From Pseudomonas rhizophila (GTDB lineage Bacteria; Pseudomonadota; Gammaproteobacteria; Pseudomonadales; Pseudomonadaceae), in the NCBI RefSeq assembly GCF_003033885.1, contig NZ_CP024081.1:3782554-3846553 (forward strand): 64,000 nt of DNA, written 5' to 3'. Of this stretch, positions 28,322-38,881 are shown piece by piece (the stretch's first letter is position 1; every line of letters starts with the position of its first letter). The notes under the pieces were generated by a model. The model saw only the letters and a list, made by a program, of their open reading frames with translations. It was not told the DNA's origin and did no database searches. The translations under genes and the position numbers were made by a program.

Positions 28322-29824
28322 TCATAGCCATGCGGAAGCCAGCGGCCATGCATTACCAATGGAGACGCGTCCGCCAGCCCCGCTTGCCAATAGTTTTACC
28401 CCCAGGCTGTCGGGCCGCGGATAGACGCGGCTGCTGAGGCTGAAGCGGCCGTCTTGCTCAAACACCTCGATGGACGAACGATCCAGAAACACCCGCAGGT
28501 GCAAGGACTTCTGGGCGTGGTCTATCGCCACGCTGCGCTGACCGCTCACCTGCGCGCCCGAACGACTGCGATCCAGTACCAGGCGCTGCAGCGAAGCGTC
28601 GTAATAGAGCAGGGTTTGTTCGTCGCCCTCAGCACTGCAACGCAAGGCGATACCCAGGTGACCTTCGGCACAGCCGAGCAAATCCAGATGCACATGGAGC
28701 TCGAGCCTGTCGCCATTGACCTGTGGCACCCATTCGTAGCCCGGTCCAACCCACGCAGAGGTGTGCGGCAGCGGTGCCTTGCGTAAAGCGGTCAGTTCCC
28801 GGGCCGGAAACACCCTGAGGCGGTCGGCATGCAACTGCAGTTCCCGGGGTAGGCCGAGCATGCCGCACCAGTGATGGGCCTGGCTCGGCATCGGACTTTC
28901 CCACATGTCGAGCCACGCCCACACCAGGCGCCGACCGTCAGCAGCCACCAGCGTTTGCGCAGCATAGAAGTCATGGCCGTTATCCAGCTCGATAAACGGG
29001 TCGCCGCTGAAGTGCCATTGGCTGTCGAGTTGCCCCACGCGATAACCGGTCTGGTACTTGTTGAGCCGCTCGTAACCCTCGGGGCGCATGCCCTGGGGGG
29101 AGTACAGCAGCACGTCGCGCCCATCGAGGCGAAACAGGTCCGGGCACTCCCACATATAGCCATCGCCCTCGTTGCCGCGGGCTACATAGTCAAGGAACTC
29201 CCAGGCGCGCAGATCGGTGGAGCGGTACAAGGGGAGTAAAGGCGTATCGCCCAGGCGTGCGCCGGCAATCAGGTACCAATAGTCGTTGTCCTTCCAGACC
29301 TTGGGATCACGAAAATGCATGATCGTGTCTTGCGGTGCGGTCTCGATGACGACACCCTGCTTGACGAACCGGATGCCGTCGACGCTGGTGGCAAGACACT
29401 GAACCTGGCGGATCTGGCGTTCGTCACCCACTTCCCCCAGCCAGGTGTGCCCGGTGTAGATCAACGCCAACGTGTCGCCACACACCACCGCACTGCCGGA
29501 AAAACACCCGTCGCGGTCAAAGTCATCGCCTGGCGCCAGTGCGATGGGCAGGTGCTGCCAATGGACCAGGTCAGCGCTCTTGGCATGCCCCCAATACATC
29601 GGGCCCCATTTCGCGTCGAAGGGGTGATGTTGATAGAACACGTGGTACTCGCCGCGAAAGTACACCACTCCGTTAGGGTCGTTCATCCAGCCTGCGGGCG
29701 GGGCAAGATGATAGTCGGGGCGATAGTCATCGGTGACGCGAGACAGACCAGCGCTCAGCGCCTGTTGCGCAAGCTCAAGGGTCGCGGATATTGGAGCGTT
29801 CATGGGATTCACACACACGGTCAT
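28322..29824 (-). CDS. Glycoside hydrolase family 32 (sucrose hydrolase/beta-fructofuranosidase)
   Basis: A 500-residue GH32 enzyme. The nucleophile motif is WMNDPNG, the transition-state stabiliser lies in FRDPK, and the acid/base in ECPDL; a C-terminal beta-sandwich follows (LHLRVFLDRSSIEVFEQDGR). No signal peptide is seen, so sugar is hydrolysed in the cytoplasm after ABC import. Since uptake is not by a PTS, free sucrose is the expected substrate rather than sucrose-6-phosphate. The ATG overlaps the stop of the ABC ATPase gene (ATGA), though a start at 29803 is possible. Confidence 0.93.
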   Translation of the reverse strand: MTVCVNPMNAPISATLELAQQALSAGLSRVTDDYRPDYHLAPPAGWMNDPNGVVYFRGEYHVFYQHHPFDAKWGPMYWGHAKSADLVHWQHLPIALAPGDDFDRDGCFSGSAVVCGDTLALIYTGHTWLGEVGDERQIRQVQCLATSVDGIRFVKQGVVIETAPQDTIMHFRDPKVWKDNDYWYLIAGARLGDTPLLPLYRSTDLRAWEFLDYVARGNEGDGYMWECPDLFRLDGRDVLLYSPQGMRPEGYERLNKYQTGYRVGQLDSQWHFSGDPFIELDNGHDFYAAQTLVAADGRRLVWAWLDMWESPMPSQAHHWCGMLGLPRELQLHADRLRVFPARELTALRKAPLPHTSAWVGPGYEWVPQVNGDRLELHVHLDLLGCAEGHLGIALRCSAEGDEQTLLYYDASLQRLVLDRSRSGAQVSGQRSVAIDHAQKSLHLRVFLDRSSIEVFEQDGRFSLSSRVYPRPDSLGVKLLASGAGGRVSIGNAWPLASAWL

Positions 29825-30966
29825 AGGGCGCCTGCTCGTACCGAGCGCTGGGCAATGTCATCCAACGGGGTTTCGAGGGATTGTGGGTGGCGCCTCAAGG
29901 CCGTGCCGTCGGCATCGAACAGGTGCAGATTGTCGATCTCTACCTGCAGTTCGACCCGATCACCCACTCGCCACCCGGCGTGGACCTCACAGCGACAGAT
30001 CATCGGCTCATCCTGACCGGTATCGAGGTGCACATAGGTTTCACTGCCCAGGTATTCGACCCCGATCACGGCGATGCCGGCTGTGCCCTGTGCCGCCTTG
30101 AGTGCTACATGTTCCGGGCGAATCCCCAGGCTCAGTTGGCTGTTCGCCGCCAGGCTTGAGCTGTCAAAGGGCAGGGTGGTCCTGCCCAATACCAGGCTTT
30201 CCACCAGGCTGCTTGCGCCTGGCGTATGCAGGAACGCTGCAAGAAAGTTCATCCTTGGCGAGCCGAGGAAACCGGCGACAAAACGAGTCGCCGGGCGTTC
30301 GTAGAGTTCCCGCGGCGAGCCAACCTGCTCGATACGTCCGCCATTGAGCACGACAATCTTGTCGGCCAGGGTCATCGCCTCAACCTGATCGTGGGTCACG
30401 TAGATCATGGTCGTGCCCAGTCGGGCATGTAGCCTGGCGATTTCGTTGCGCATTTGCACCCGCAAAGAGGCGTCCAGATTGGACAGCGGCTCATCGAACA
30501 ACAAGATGTCCGGTTCCCGTGCCATAGCCCTGCCCATGGCCACCCGCTGACGTTGGCCACCCGATAATTCCTTGGGTTTGCGTTGCAGCAGTTTGTCCAA
30601 CTGCAGTATTTGCGCGGTTTTCAGCACGCGCTCGCGCAGGCTGGTCTTTTCGGTCTTGGCCAACTTGAGACCAAAACTGATGTTGTCGTAGACGCTCATG
30701 TGCGGGTAGAGCGCATAGGACTGAAACACCATGCCGACGCCACGCTCGCGCGGCTCCAGGTCATTGACCCGGCGCCCGTCGATCAACAGGTCGCCGGCGC
30801 AGATGGAATCCAGCCCGGCGATCAGTCGCAGCAGGGTGGATTTTCCGCAGCCCGAGGGGCCGACGAACACCACGAATTCACCGGCGGCGATTTCCAGGCT
30901 GACGTCGCGAAGAATGCGCATGCCGCCCAATTGTTTGTTCACGTTGTCTAGCTTCAACTTGATCAC
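29821..30966 (-). CDS. Sugar ABC importer ATP-binding protein (MalK/UgpC type)
   Basis: A 381-residue ATPase with Walker A GPSGCGKST, Q-loop MVFQSYALYPHM, signature LSGGQRQRVAMGRA, Walker B ILLFDEPLSNLD and the H-loop VTHDQVEAMTLAD. The C-terminal TOBE/regulatory domain of about 130 residues (LSLGIRPEHV) is that of the MalK group. The start is GTG. It powers the two permeases encoded just upstream on the same strand. Confidence 0.95.
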   Translation of the reverse strand: MIKLKLDNVNKQLGGMRILRDVSLEIAAGEFVVFVGPSGCGKSTLLRLIAGLDSICAGDLLIDGRRVNDLEPRERGVGMVFQSYALYPHMSVYDNISFGLKLAKTEKTSLRERVLKTAQILQLDKLLQRKPKELSGGQRQRVAMGRAMAREPDILLFDEPLSNLDASLRVQMRNEIARLHARLGTTMIYVTHDQVEAMTLADKIVVLNGGRIEQVGSPRELYERPATRFVAGFLGSPRMNFLAAFLHTPGASSLVESLVLGRTTLPFDSSSLAANSQLSLGIRPEHVALKAAQGTAGIAVIGVEYLGSETYVHLDTGQDEPMICRCEVHAGWRVGDRVELQVEIDNLHLFDADGTALRRHPQSLETPLDDIAQRSVRAGAL

Positions 30967-30993
30967 GATGCTGTTCCTTGTCTTTGTTGGGCA

Positions 30994-31836
30994 TCAACCC
31001 TTTAACGCACCGGTAGTGAGACCGGAAACGATTCGGCGCTGGAAGATCAGCACCAGAATCACCAGTGGGACGGTGACCAGCACCGAAGCGGCCATCAACA
31101 GCCCCCAAGGCAACTCATGGGAGCTGCCGCCGGAAATCAGGGCGATGGCTACCGGCACCGTGCGCTGCGTGTCGGTGAGGGTGAAGGTCAGGGCAAACAG
31201 GAACTCGTTCCACGCAGCAATGAAAGCCAGCAGGCCGGTGGTGACCAGCGCAGGCCAGAGCAGCGGCAATAACACGCGGGTCAGGGTGACCCAGGGCGAA
31301 GCACCGTCCATGATCGCCGCCTCCTCCAGCTCATGGGGCAGTTGGCCCATGAACGTGGTCAGCACCCAGACGGTGAAGGGCAGGGTGAAGATCGTGTAGC
31401 TCAGGATCAGCGCCCAGGGCGTGTTGTACAGGCCCAGGGCACGGATCACCTCGAACAGCCCTGACAGCACCGCGACCTGGGGAAACATCGACACGCCCAG
31501 AACCATTATCAACACCGCGCCGCGTCCACGAAACTTCACCCGGCCCAAGGCATAGGCGGCGGTCAGGCTGAGGAACAGCGCCAGCGCGACCACACTCAGG
31601 GCAACCACCAGCGAGTTACCGATTGCCCGCAGGAACGAGGCCTGGTGGAGCACGGCGGCATAGTTGGAGAAGTCGGGGTTGTCGACCCAGTAGCTCACCT
31701 GGAACAAGGCACTGGACGGCTTCAGCGACGTCACGATGGCGTAGTAGAAAGGGAACACCGCATACAGCAGCAAAATCGCGATCAGGCACCAGAATCCGAC
31801 GCGCAACAGCGCTTTTTTCAGTAGGCGCGGGCTCAT
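30994..31836 (-). CDS. Sugar ABC importer permease (MalG type)
   Basis: A 280-residue inner membrane permease with about six helices and the EAA loop ELEEAAIMDGASPWVTLTRVLLP, which docks the ATPase. It is the MalG-like member of a heterodimeric carbohydrate permease (CUT1 class). The ATG overlaps the stop of the MalF-like gene. Confidence 0.93.
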   Translation of the reverse strand: MSPRLLKKALLRVGFWCLIAILLLYAVFPFYYAIVTSLKPSSALFQVSYWVDNPDFSNYAAVLHQASFLRAIGNSLVVALSVVALALFLSLTAAYALGRVKFRGRGAVLIMVLGVSMFPQVAVLSGLFEVIRALGLYNTPWALILSYTIFTLPFTVWVLTTFMGQLPHELEEAAIMDGASPWVTLTRVLLPLLWPALVTTGLLAFIAAWNEFLFALTFTLTDTQRTVPVAIALISGGSSHELPWGLLMAASVLVTVPLVILVLIFQRRIVSGLTTGALKG

Positions 31837-32795
31837 GAGCGAACCTCCATTTGACGGCGTCCGAGGTACAGATAAATCATGGCGATGACTGCGACGACCA
31901 GAAACAGCAAGGTCGAGGCTGCGCTGCCGTAGCCGACGTCCTGAAACTCCATCAGATGCTGGCGGGCGTACACCGACATGCTCATGGTGCTCGACGAGTT
32001 GGAGGTCAGCACATAGATGACGTCAAACACCCGCAACGAATCGAGGATGCGGAAAATCGCCGCCACCAGCAGCGCAGGCATCAGCAGCGGCAGGGTGACT
32101 CGCCAGAACACCTTCAGCGGGTGAATGCCATCGACGCGGGCGGCTTCGTAGCAATCGCCCGGCAACATCTGCAAGGCCGCCAGCATCAGCAGCGTGACGA
32201 ACGGGACGGTCTTCCAGACGTCGACGATGATCACGGCCCACATCGACAAGTCGGCGTCTGCCGTCCAGGCCAGCGGCGCGTCAATCAGGCCGGCGCCCAG
32301 CATCAGATGATTGATGATGCCGAACTGGTCGTTGAGCATCCAAGACCAGATTTTCGCCGAGACAATGGTGGGGATCGCCCAGGGAATCAGAATCAATGCC
32401 CGCACCAAGGCGCGCCCGGTGAACTTGACGTTCAGCAGCAGCGCCACCAACAGCCCCAGCACCATTTCCAACCCCACTGAGACCACAGTGAAATGCAGGG
32501 TGTTGCGCACCGCGTTCCACCATTGTGGATCGACCAGGATGCCCGACCAACCGGTGCTGCTGTGCAGCAGATAATTGCTCAGGCCGATAAAACTTGCGTC
32601 ACCGGTGTCCGCCAGGCTGGCGTCGGTCAGGCTGAACCAGAATGTACGCAGCAGCGGCCAGGCCGCCACCAGGGCCAGGCACAGCAGCATCGGAGTCAGG
32701 AACAGCCAGGCGGCGCGAACCCGGCGGCGTTGTACCGGCGTTTCCAGAGCGGGCATCAGCTCGTCACCGGACGCCAGGGTAGTGGAGACAGACAT
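31833..32795 (-). CDS. Sugar ABC importer permease (MalF type)
   Basis: A 320-residue permease with about six helices and the EAA loop CYEAARVDGIHPLKVFWRVTLP. It is the MalF/UgpA-like partner of the next gene. It lies 22 bases after the binding-protein gene and overlaps the MalG-type gene by four bases. Confidence 0.93.
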   Translation of the reverse strand: MSVSTTLASGDELMPALETPVQRRRVRAAWLFLTPMLLCLALVAAWPLLRTFWFSLTDASLADTGDASFIGLSNYLLHSSTGWSGILVDPQWWNAVRNTLHFTVVSVGLEMVLGLLVALLLNVKFTGRALVRALILIPWAIPTIVSAKIWSWMLNDQFGIINHLMLGAGLIDAPLAWTADADLSMWAVIIVDVWKTVPFVTLLMLAALQMLPGDCYEAARVDGIHPLKVFWRVTLPLLMPALLVAAIFRILDSLRVFDVIYVLTSNSSSTMSMSVYARQHLMEFQDVGYGSAASTLLFLVVAVIAMIYLYLGRRQMEVRS

Positions 32796-32817
32796 GGTGA
32801 ATTTCCTTCCTTGTGGC

Positions 32818-34092
32818 TTACCAGTTCCGGCGCTTGATGCGTGTCAGTTCGCTTTCCAGCTCCGCCAGCGCCTGATCGACCGGCACCTCGCCGGCCAGCA
32901 CGCCATGCACTTGATCGAAGAAGGCATTGGAGACACGTGGATAGCGATCGGCGGTAATCGAGGCGGGGCGCATGACCCCATCCTTGAGAATGCTGCGCAG
33001 TTGACTGTAATAAGGCATCGCCGCGAGCAGCTCGGGGTCTTGATAAAGTGACTCGATCACCGGGTTATAGGCGCCGACCAGGGCACGATGTTTCTGCTGC
33101 TGAGCACTGCTCAGGTAGCTCACCAGCTGCGCGGCAAGCTTTGGATTGGCGCTGTAACGCGACACCGCCAGGCCCCAGCCACCCAGGGTGGAGGCGTGGG
33201 TGCCGGTCTCGCCACCGCGGGGCAGGGGCGCCACGCCGACCTTGTCTTTTACGACACTGTCCGGGCTTTGTACCAGGGCCCAGACATACGGCCAGTTACG
33301 CATGAACAGCGCATTGCCCGACTGGAATACACCTCGTCCTTCTTCCTCGGTGTAGTTGAGTACGCCACGTGGGGAGATGTCTCCTACCCAGCTCTTGGCC
33401 AGCGTCAACGCGGTTCTTGCGGCCGGGCTATTGACCACGATATCGCCCTGTGGATTGACCAGCCCACCTTGCGGCTGGCTGCTGATCCACTCCAGTGCAT
33501 TACACGTCAGGCCTTCATAGGCGCGGCCCTGAAAGACGTACCCCCAGGCATTGGCGTTCCCGGCGCTGCGCTCAGCCTGTTGGACTTCCCGGGCGGTTGC
33601 AGTCATTTGCTCCCAGGTCTGCGGCACCTGTTTGTGGTACTTCTCGAGCAAGTCCTTGCGGTAATACAGCAACCCCGAATCGGTGAACCAGGGCATCGTC
33701 ACCAGCCGGCCGTTCACCGTGGCGTTATCCACCTGGGCCTGGAAGTAGCCCTCGGTCGCGTTGGCAGGGAGCACCTCGCGCAGGTCCATCAGATGGTTGG
33801 CCAGCATCCCCGGCCACACCATATCGATTTGAATGATGTCGATGTCGCTGGATCGGGCACTCAGGATTTGTTGGTAGAACGACAACCTTTCGGTGGCCGA
33901 GTTAGGCGTGGAAACCACTTCGACGCTGTTGCCGGTCTGCTTCGACCACGCTTCGACAGCCTCCTTGCACAGCTGCAATTCAGCACCTACGGCACCGCAG
34001 GAGATCGTCAGATTGGCGGCAGTCGAGAGGGATGGAAGCCCGACACAAAGGCCGAGCAGCGCAGCAGGAAGGAGCGATTTGAGCTGTTTCAT
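32818..34092 (-). CDS. Sugar ABC importer periplasmic binding protein
   Basis: A 424-residue family 1 solute-binding protein with a signal peptide (LLPAALLGLCVGLPSLSTAA). Features include VEVVSTPNSATERLSFYQQIL, DIDIIQIDMVWPG and TLGGWGLAVSRYS, common in alpha-glucoside and trehalose/maltose-type binders. It is the first gene of the minus-strand sugar operon, with a clear ribosome-binding site (AAAGAGGG) and the LacI-type operator about 30 bases upstream. Sucrose is the most likely ligand given the GH32 gene, but other fructosides or glucosides are possible. Confidence 0.93.
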   Translation of the reverse strand: MKQLKSLLPAALLGLCVGLPSLSTAANLTISCGAVGAELQLCKEAVEAWSKQTGNSVEVVSTPNSATERLSFYQQILSARSSDIDIIQIDMVWPGMLANHLMDLREVLPANATEGYFQAQVDNATVNGRLVTMPWFTDSGLLYYRKDLLEKYHKQVPQTWEQMTATAREVQQAERSAGNANAWGYVFQGRAYEGLTCNALEWISSQPQGGLVNPQGDIVVNSPAARTALTLAKSWVGDISPRGVLNYTEEEGRGVFQSGNALFMRNWPYVWALVQSPDSVVKDKVGVAPLPRGGETGTHASTLGGWGLAVSRYSANPKLAAQLVSYLSSAQQQKHRALVGAYNPVIESLYQDPELLAAMPYYSQLRSILKDGVMRPASITADRYPRVSNAFFDQVHGVLAGEVPVDQALAELESELTRIKRRNW

Positions 34093-34122
34093 AAAGCCCT
34101 CTTTATTTTTGTTTTTAGAAAA

Positions 34123-34134
34123 GTTAACGTTAAC
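34123..34134. promoter_or_regulatory. LacI-family operator
   Basis: GTTAACGTTAAC is a perfect 12-bp palindrome with the central CG typical of LacI/GalR-type operators. It lies 30 bases upstream of the binding-protein start and about 126 bases upstream of the divergent porin, so one site could repress both. Confidence 0.75.
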
Positions 34135-34239
34135 ATCGCCAAATGTAGCAGCGTATTAGCGATGAGGCACCCTTTTTTTCACGGTTTTTGACAATTCAAA
34201 AGCCGAAGAAAAAAGACCATTGCGGGAACAAAAAAATAA

Positions 34240-35823
<1,584 letters not shown>

Positions 35824-36005
35824 TTGGACGGGGGCGTCTTCTGAAGCTGGATTCGAGATGCCCCCGGTATTGCCGCTTTGATCACGTGCGCCTTGCTTCT
35901 GTTTCCCAGGCATGAGAAGGGCAGGTCGAGCGGGCACAGGTCAGGATTGGTTGGTCTATGGCGAGTGCCTGTGAGGGACTGGGTGGTGACAGCAGCCCGG
36001 AGTTT

Positions 36006-36920
36006 CTACAAGCTATCCGGATCGCCAAAAAACATCTGAATCCGCGAACGCAACCAGCGCTCACCCGGGTCGTTGTCCTGGGAGCCGCGCCAGGCCATGT
36101 GCAGTTCGAAGCTGCGCACCGGAATCGGTGGGTCTTCGGCGCGAACGCCGCCAGCGGCGGTCAGTGCGTCGGCGGTGTAGTCGGGCACGATGGCGATAAT
36201 GTCAGTGCCCGCCAGCAACGTGCTCAGGCCATTGAACTGCGGTACGGCCAATACCACGTGACGCTTGCGGTCCAGTTTCTCCAGCTCTTCATCGATGAAA
36301 CCGCTCAGGTCCCCGGCGAAGGACACCAACGCATGGGGCCGGGCACAGAATTCGTCCAGGGTCAGCCGACCCGGCGCAGTGTCGGCCCGCAGCACTTTGG
36401 GCATGCTGCGCCGCAAAACTTTACGCTTGGCGTTGGCCGGCAGATCCTCGGTGTAGCTGACGCCGATGGAGATTTCACCGGACGCCAGCAAGCCCGGCAT
36501 CAGAATGTAGTTGACCCGGCGTACCACCAGGACAATGCCCGGGGCTTCGGCCCGCAGACGCTTGAGCAGCATCGGCAACAGCGCGAACTCGGCGTCGTCC
36601 GACAGGCCGATGCGGAACACCGAGGTGCTGGTGGCCGGGTCGAACTCCGCCGCGCGGCTGACCGCCGTGGAGATCGAATCCAAGGCTGGGGAGAGCAGGG
36701 CGAAGATTTCGACCGCCCGGGCCGACGGTTCCATGCTGCGACCGGTGCGCACGAACAGCGGGTCATCGAACAGGTTGCGCAGCCGTGACAGCGCGGCACT
36801 GATGGCTGGCTGGCCGAGGAACAGCTTCTCGGCGGCTCGGGTCACACTGCGTTCATGCATCAATGTTTCGAACACGATCAACAGGTTCAGGTCGACACGA
36901 CGCAGGTCATTACGATTCAT
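36006..36920 (-). CDS. mexT: LysR-family activator of mexEF-oprN
   Basis: A 304-residue LysR regulator that closely matches my recollection of P. aeruginosa MexT (MNRNDLRRVDLNLLIVFETL, RTGRSMEPSARAVEIF, NAKRKVLRRS, WLRSRIQMFFGDPDSL). I chose the ATG at 36920, preceded by AGGA, because it gives the 304-residue length of active MexT; the frame remains open to 37082. The frame is intact, with none of the disrupting insertions known in some P. aeruginosa strains. It is separated from mexEF-oprN by about 20 kb and is divergent from mexS. Confidence 0.93.
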   Translation of the reverse strand: MNRNDLRRVDLNLLIVFETLMHERSVTRAAEKLFLGQPAISAALSRLRNLFDDPLFVRTGRSMEPSARAVEIFALLSPALDSISTAVSRAAEFDPATSTSVFRIGLSDDAEFALLPMLLKRLRAEAPGIVLVVRRVNYILMPGLLASGEISIGVSYTEDLPANAKRKVLRRSMPKVLRADTAPGRLTLDEFCARPHALVSFAGDLSGFIDEELEKLDRKRHVVLAVPQFNGLSTLLAGTDIIAIVPDYTADALTAAGGVRAEDPPIPVRSFELHMAWRGSQDNDPGERWLRSRIQMFFGDPDSL

Positions 36921-37077
36921 CTGGGGTCCTGGCAGATTCAGCAAGCTTGACGTGAGCGGCCATATGAGAACAATGACCGGCATGAATCTTACGGGGAAAG
37001 ACTGGTACTCTGCACCGGCTAATTGCTTTTTCTTAGGGATAGGCCCTACAAGACTGGGTTCATTTTCTTGCTGCGGA

Positions 37078-37101
37078 ATCAATGACAGGCATGTCGACTA
37101 T
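37078..37101 (+). promoter_or_regulatory. Candidate MexT operator upstream of mexS
   Basis: ATCA-ATGAC-AGGCAT-GTCG-ACTAT fits the recalled MexT consensus spacing ATCA(N5)GTCGAT(N4)ACYAT exactly, with perfect outer blocks and 2/6 in the middle. It ends 77 bases before the mexS ATG, the same offset as the site upstream of mexE. Confidence 0.7.
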
Positions 37102-37178
37102 TAATAGCCACTGATGGTCTTGGGTACAAAGCCCGGATAGAGTTCATGGCATTAGAGGTTACTTTGACGAGGTTTGCG

Positions 37179-38204
37179 ATGTCCCGCACGATCCGTTTTC
37201 ACAAGTTTGGTGGTGCCGAGGTGCTCAAATGCGAAGAGCATGCGGCGGCTCTTCCTGCGCCAGGAGAAGTGCAGGTCCGTGTCGAAGCGATCGGCATCAG
37301 CTGGTATGACACCCTCTGGCGCCAGAATCTGGCGTCGTCCCAGGCGCGCCTGCCGTCGGGCCTTGGTCATGAAATGGCTGGGGTGGTGACGGCTGTCGGA
37401 GACGGTGTCGACGACCTGGCTGTAGGCGACAAAGTTGCCAGTTTCCCTGCCGAGAGCCCTAACGATTACCCGGTGTACGGTGAGATCATCGTGTTGCCGC
37501 GTACCGCGCTGACCCGTTATCCCGACGTGCTCACCCCGATCGAAGCCGCTGTGCACTACACGCCACTGCTGATCGCCTATTTCGCCTACGTGGACCTGGC
37601 ACGGGTCAAGCCGGGGCAGTTTGCCCTGGTCACTGATGCCAGTCATTGCGCCGGACCATCCTTCGTGCAACTGGGCAAGGCCTTGGGTGTACGGGTGATC
37701 GCGGCCACCAAGACCGCTGATGAGCGTGAGTACCTGCTGTCGCTCGGCGCCGAGAAAGTCATCGTCACCGAAGAGCAGGACTTGCTGATGCAAATCAACA
37801 AGCTCACTGATAACCGTGGCGTCGATGTGGTGTTCGATGGCCTCGGCGGGCCGCAAATGTCGCTGCTCGGTGATGTGCTGGCGCCGCGGGGCAGCCTGGT
37901 GCTGTATGGCTTGCAAGGCGGCAACCAGACGCCGTTCCCGGCCTGTGCGGCGTTCCAGAAGAACATTCAGTTCTTTGTGCACTGCATCGGCAATTTTACC
38001 GGCAAGCCGGAACTGGGCATCATCCAGGATCAGGTGGCATTGCAGCGGGCGCTGCGCGATATCAATCAACTGACCGCCGATCGCGTGCTGTTGCCGCTCA
38101 AGACCCGGGTGTTTCCATTCTCCGAGTTTGTCGAAGCCCACCGTTACATGGGCGAATGCCCCTGCCGTGAACGCGTTGCCCTTCAGGTAGTCGACCCCGC
38201 CTGA
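37179..38204 (+). CDS. mexS: MDR-family quinone/zinc-type oxidoreductase, MexS-like
   Basis: A 341-residue medium-chain dehydrogenase/reductase. The N-terminal GroES-like domain has GLGHEMAGVVTAVGDGVDDLAVGDKVASF and the cofactor domain has VTDASHCAGPSFVQLGKALGVRVIAATK followed by VDVVFDGLGGPQ. It resembles P. aeruginosa MexS, whose gene is also divergent from mexT and is MexT-activated. MexS loss raises MexT activity in P. aeruginosa. The ATG at 37179 is preceded by GACGAGG; an upstream ATG at 37146 is less likely. Confidence 0.88.
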   Translation: MSRTIRFHKFGGAEVLKCEEHAAALPAPGEVQVRVEAIGISWYDTLWRQNLASSQARLPSGLGHEMAGVVTAVGDGVDDLAVGDKVASFPAESPNDYPVYGEIIVLPRTALTRYPDVLTPIEAAVHYTPLLIAYFAYVDLARVKPGQFALVTDASHCAGPSFVQLGKALGVRVIAATKTADEREYLLSLGAEKVIVTEEQDLLMQINKLTDNRGVDVVFDGLGGPQMSLLGDVLAPRGSLVLYGLQGGNQTPFPACAAFQKNIQFFVHCIGNFTGKPELGIIQDQVALQRALRDINQLTADRVLLPLKTRVFPFSEFVEAHRYMGECPCRERVALQVVDPA

Positions 38205-38214
38205 TTCCTCCTCC

Positions 38215-38244
38215 GCGCAAGAGTCAGCATGGCGACTCTTGCGC
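38215..38244. terminator. Strong hairpin after mexS
   Basis: GCGCAAGAGTC (38215-38225) and GACTCTTGCGC (38234-38244) form a perfect 11-bp stem with an 8-base loop, ten bases after the mexS stop. There is no U-tract; probably a transcript 3' end stabiliser or terminator. Confidence 0.55.
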
Positions 38245-38881
38245 TGCCTTCGGCCTGAACCTGCTTTCCTTCCTTCTTCTGCCATTGCCGCTCCGTTCGG
38301 CAATGACGCCCTGGTGCGCGGCAACCACGCCTTCGCCTGGGCGGTCCAGTTCACTCAACACCCAAAAAGCGTTTAATCCCCAGAGAACTGAACTGGTTTT
38401 TGCCCTCAATCTGTATCTTCTAATCGTTATTTAAGTCCTGATAATTGAACGCTGATTTCCATCTCAAGGAAGAAGTCGTGGCGCAGTACAAGTTTCTAGA
38501 GAATCGTCATCCTTCGGGCAAAGGTGCATCAAGCGTTAATTATTTTAACGCCATCAATCGACTGTGGGAAAAACTGACTGGGGCAGGGGGACAATTGAAG
38601 TTAGGCATGTTCTTTGTTTTTCGTACTCGTTGTCTGAAGGATGCTGTCGGAATCTTCCTAGGACGCAGGGCGGAATCGCTGAAACCCAATGCCTCAGGGG
38701 CTTGCAGGCACGTACCGAGGCGAAGCGGGCGAACTCCACAGCTTATGTATCAAATAATTACGACAAGCAAAGCTTGAGCGTATTACCAATACTCTTTGCA
38801 GTACTAGAACAACCTTCCAGATCAACCCGTCGCCCGGTCACGCTATGCCGGTGCGACGCCGATATTTGAATTTCCAGGTAT
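38245..38881. other. AT-richer intergenic region without a convincing gene
   Basis: Between mexS and the unknown 497-residue gene I see no well-supported gene. One small open frame starts with GTG at 38478 (AGGAAG five bases upstream), runs to 38777 and begins VAQYKFLENRHPSGKG; its second half is Arg/Gly-rich and looks non-coding. The base composition is lower in GC than the flanks, so this may hold promoters or a degraded gene. Confidence 0.5.
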
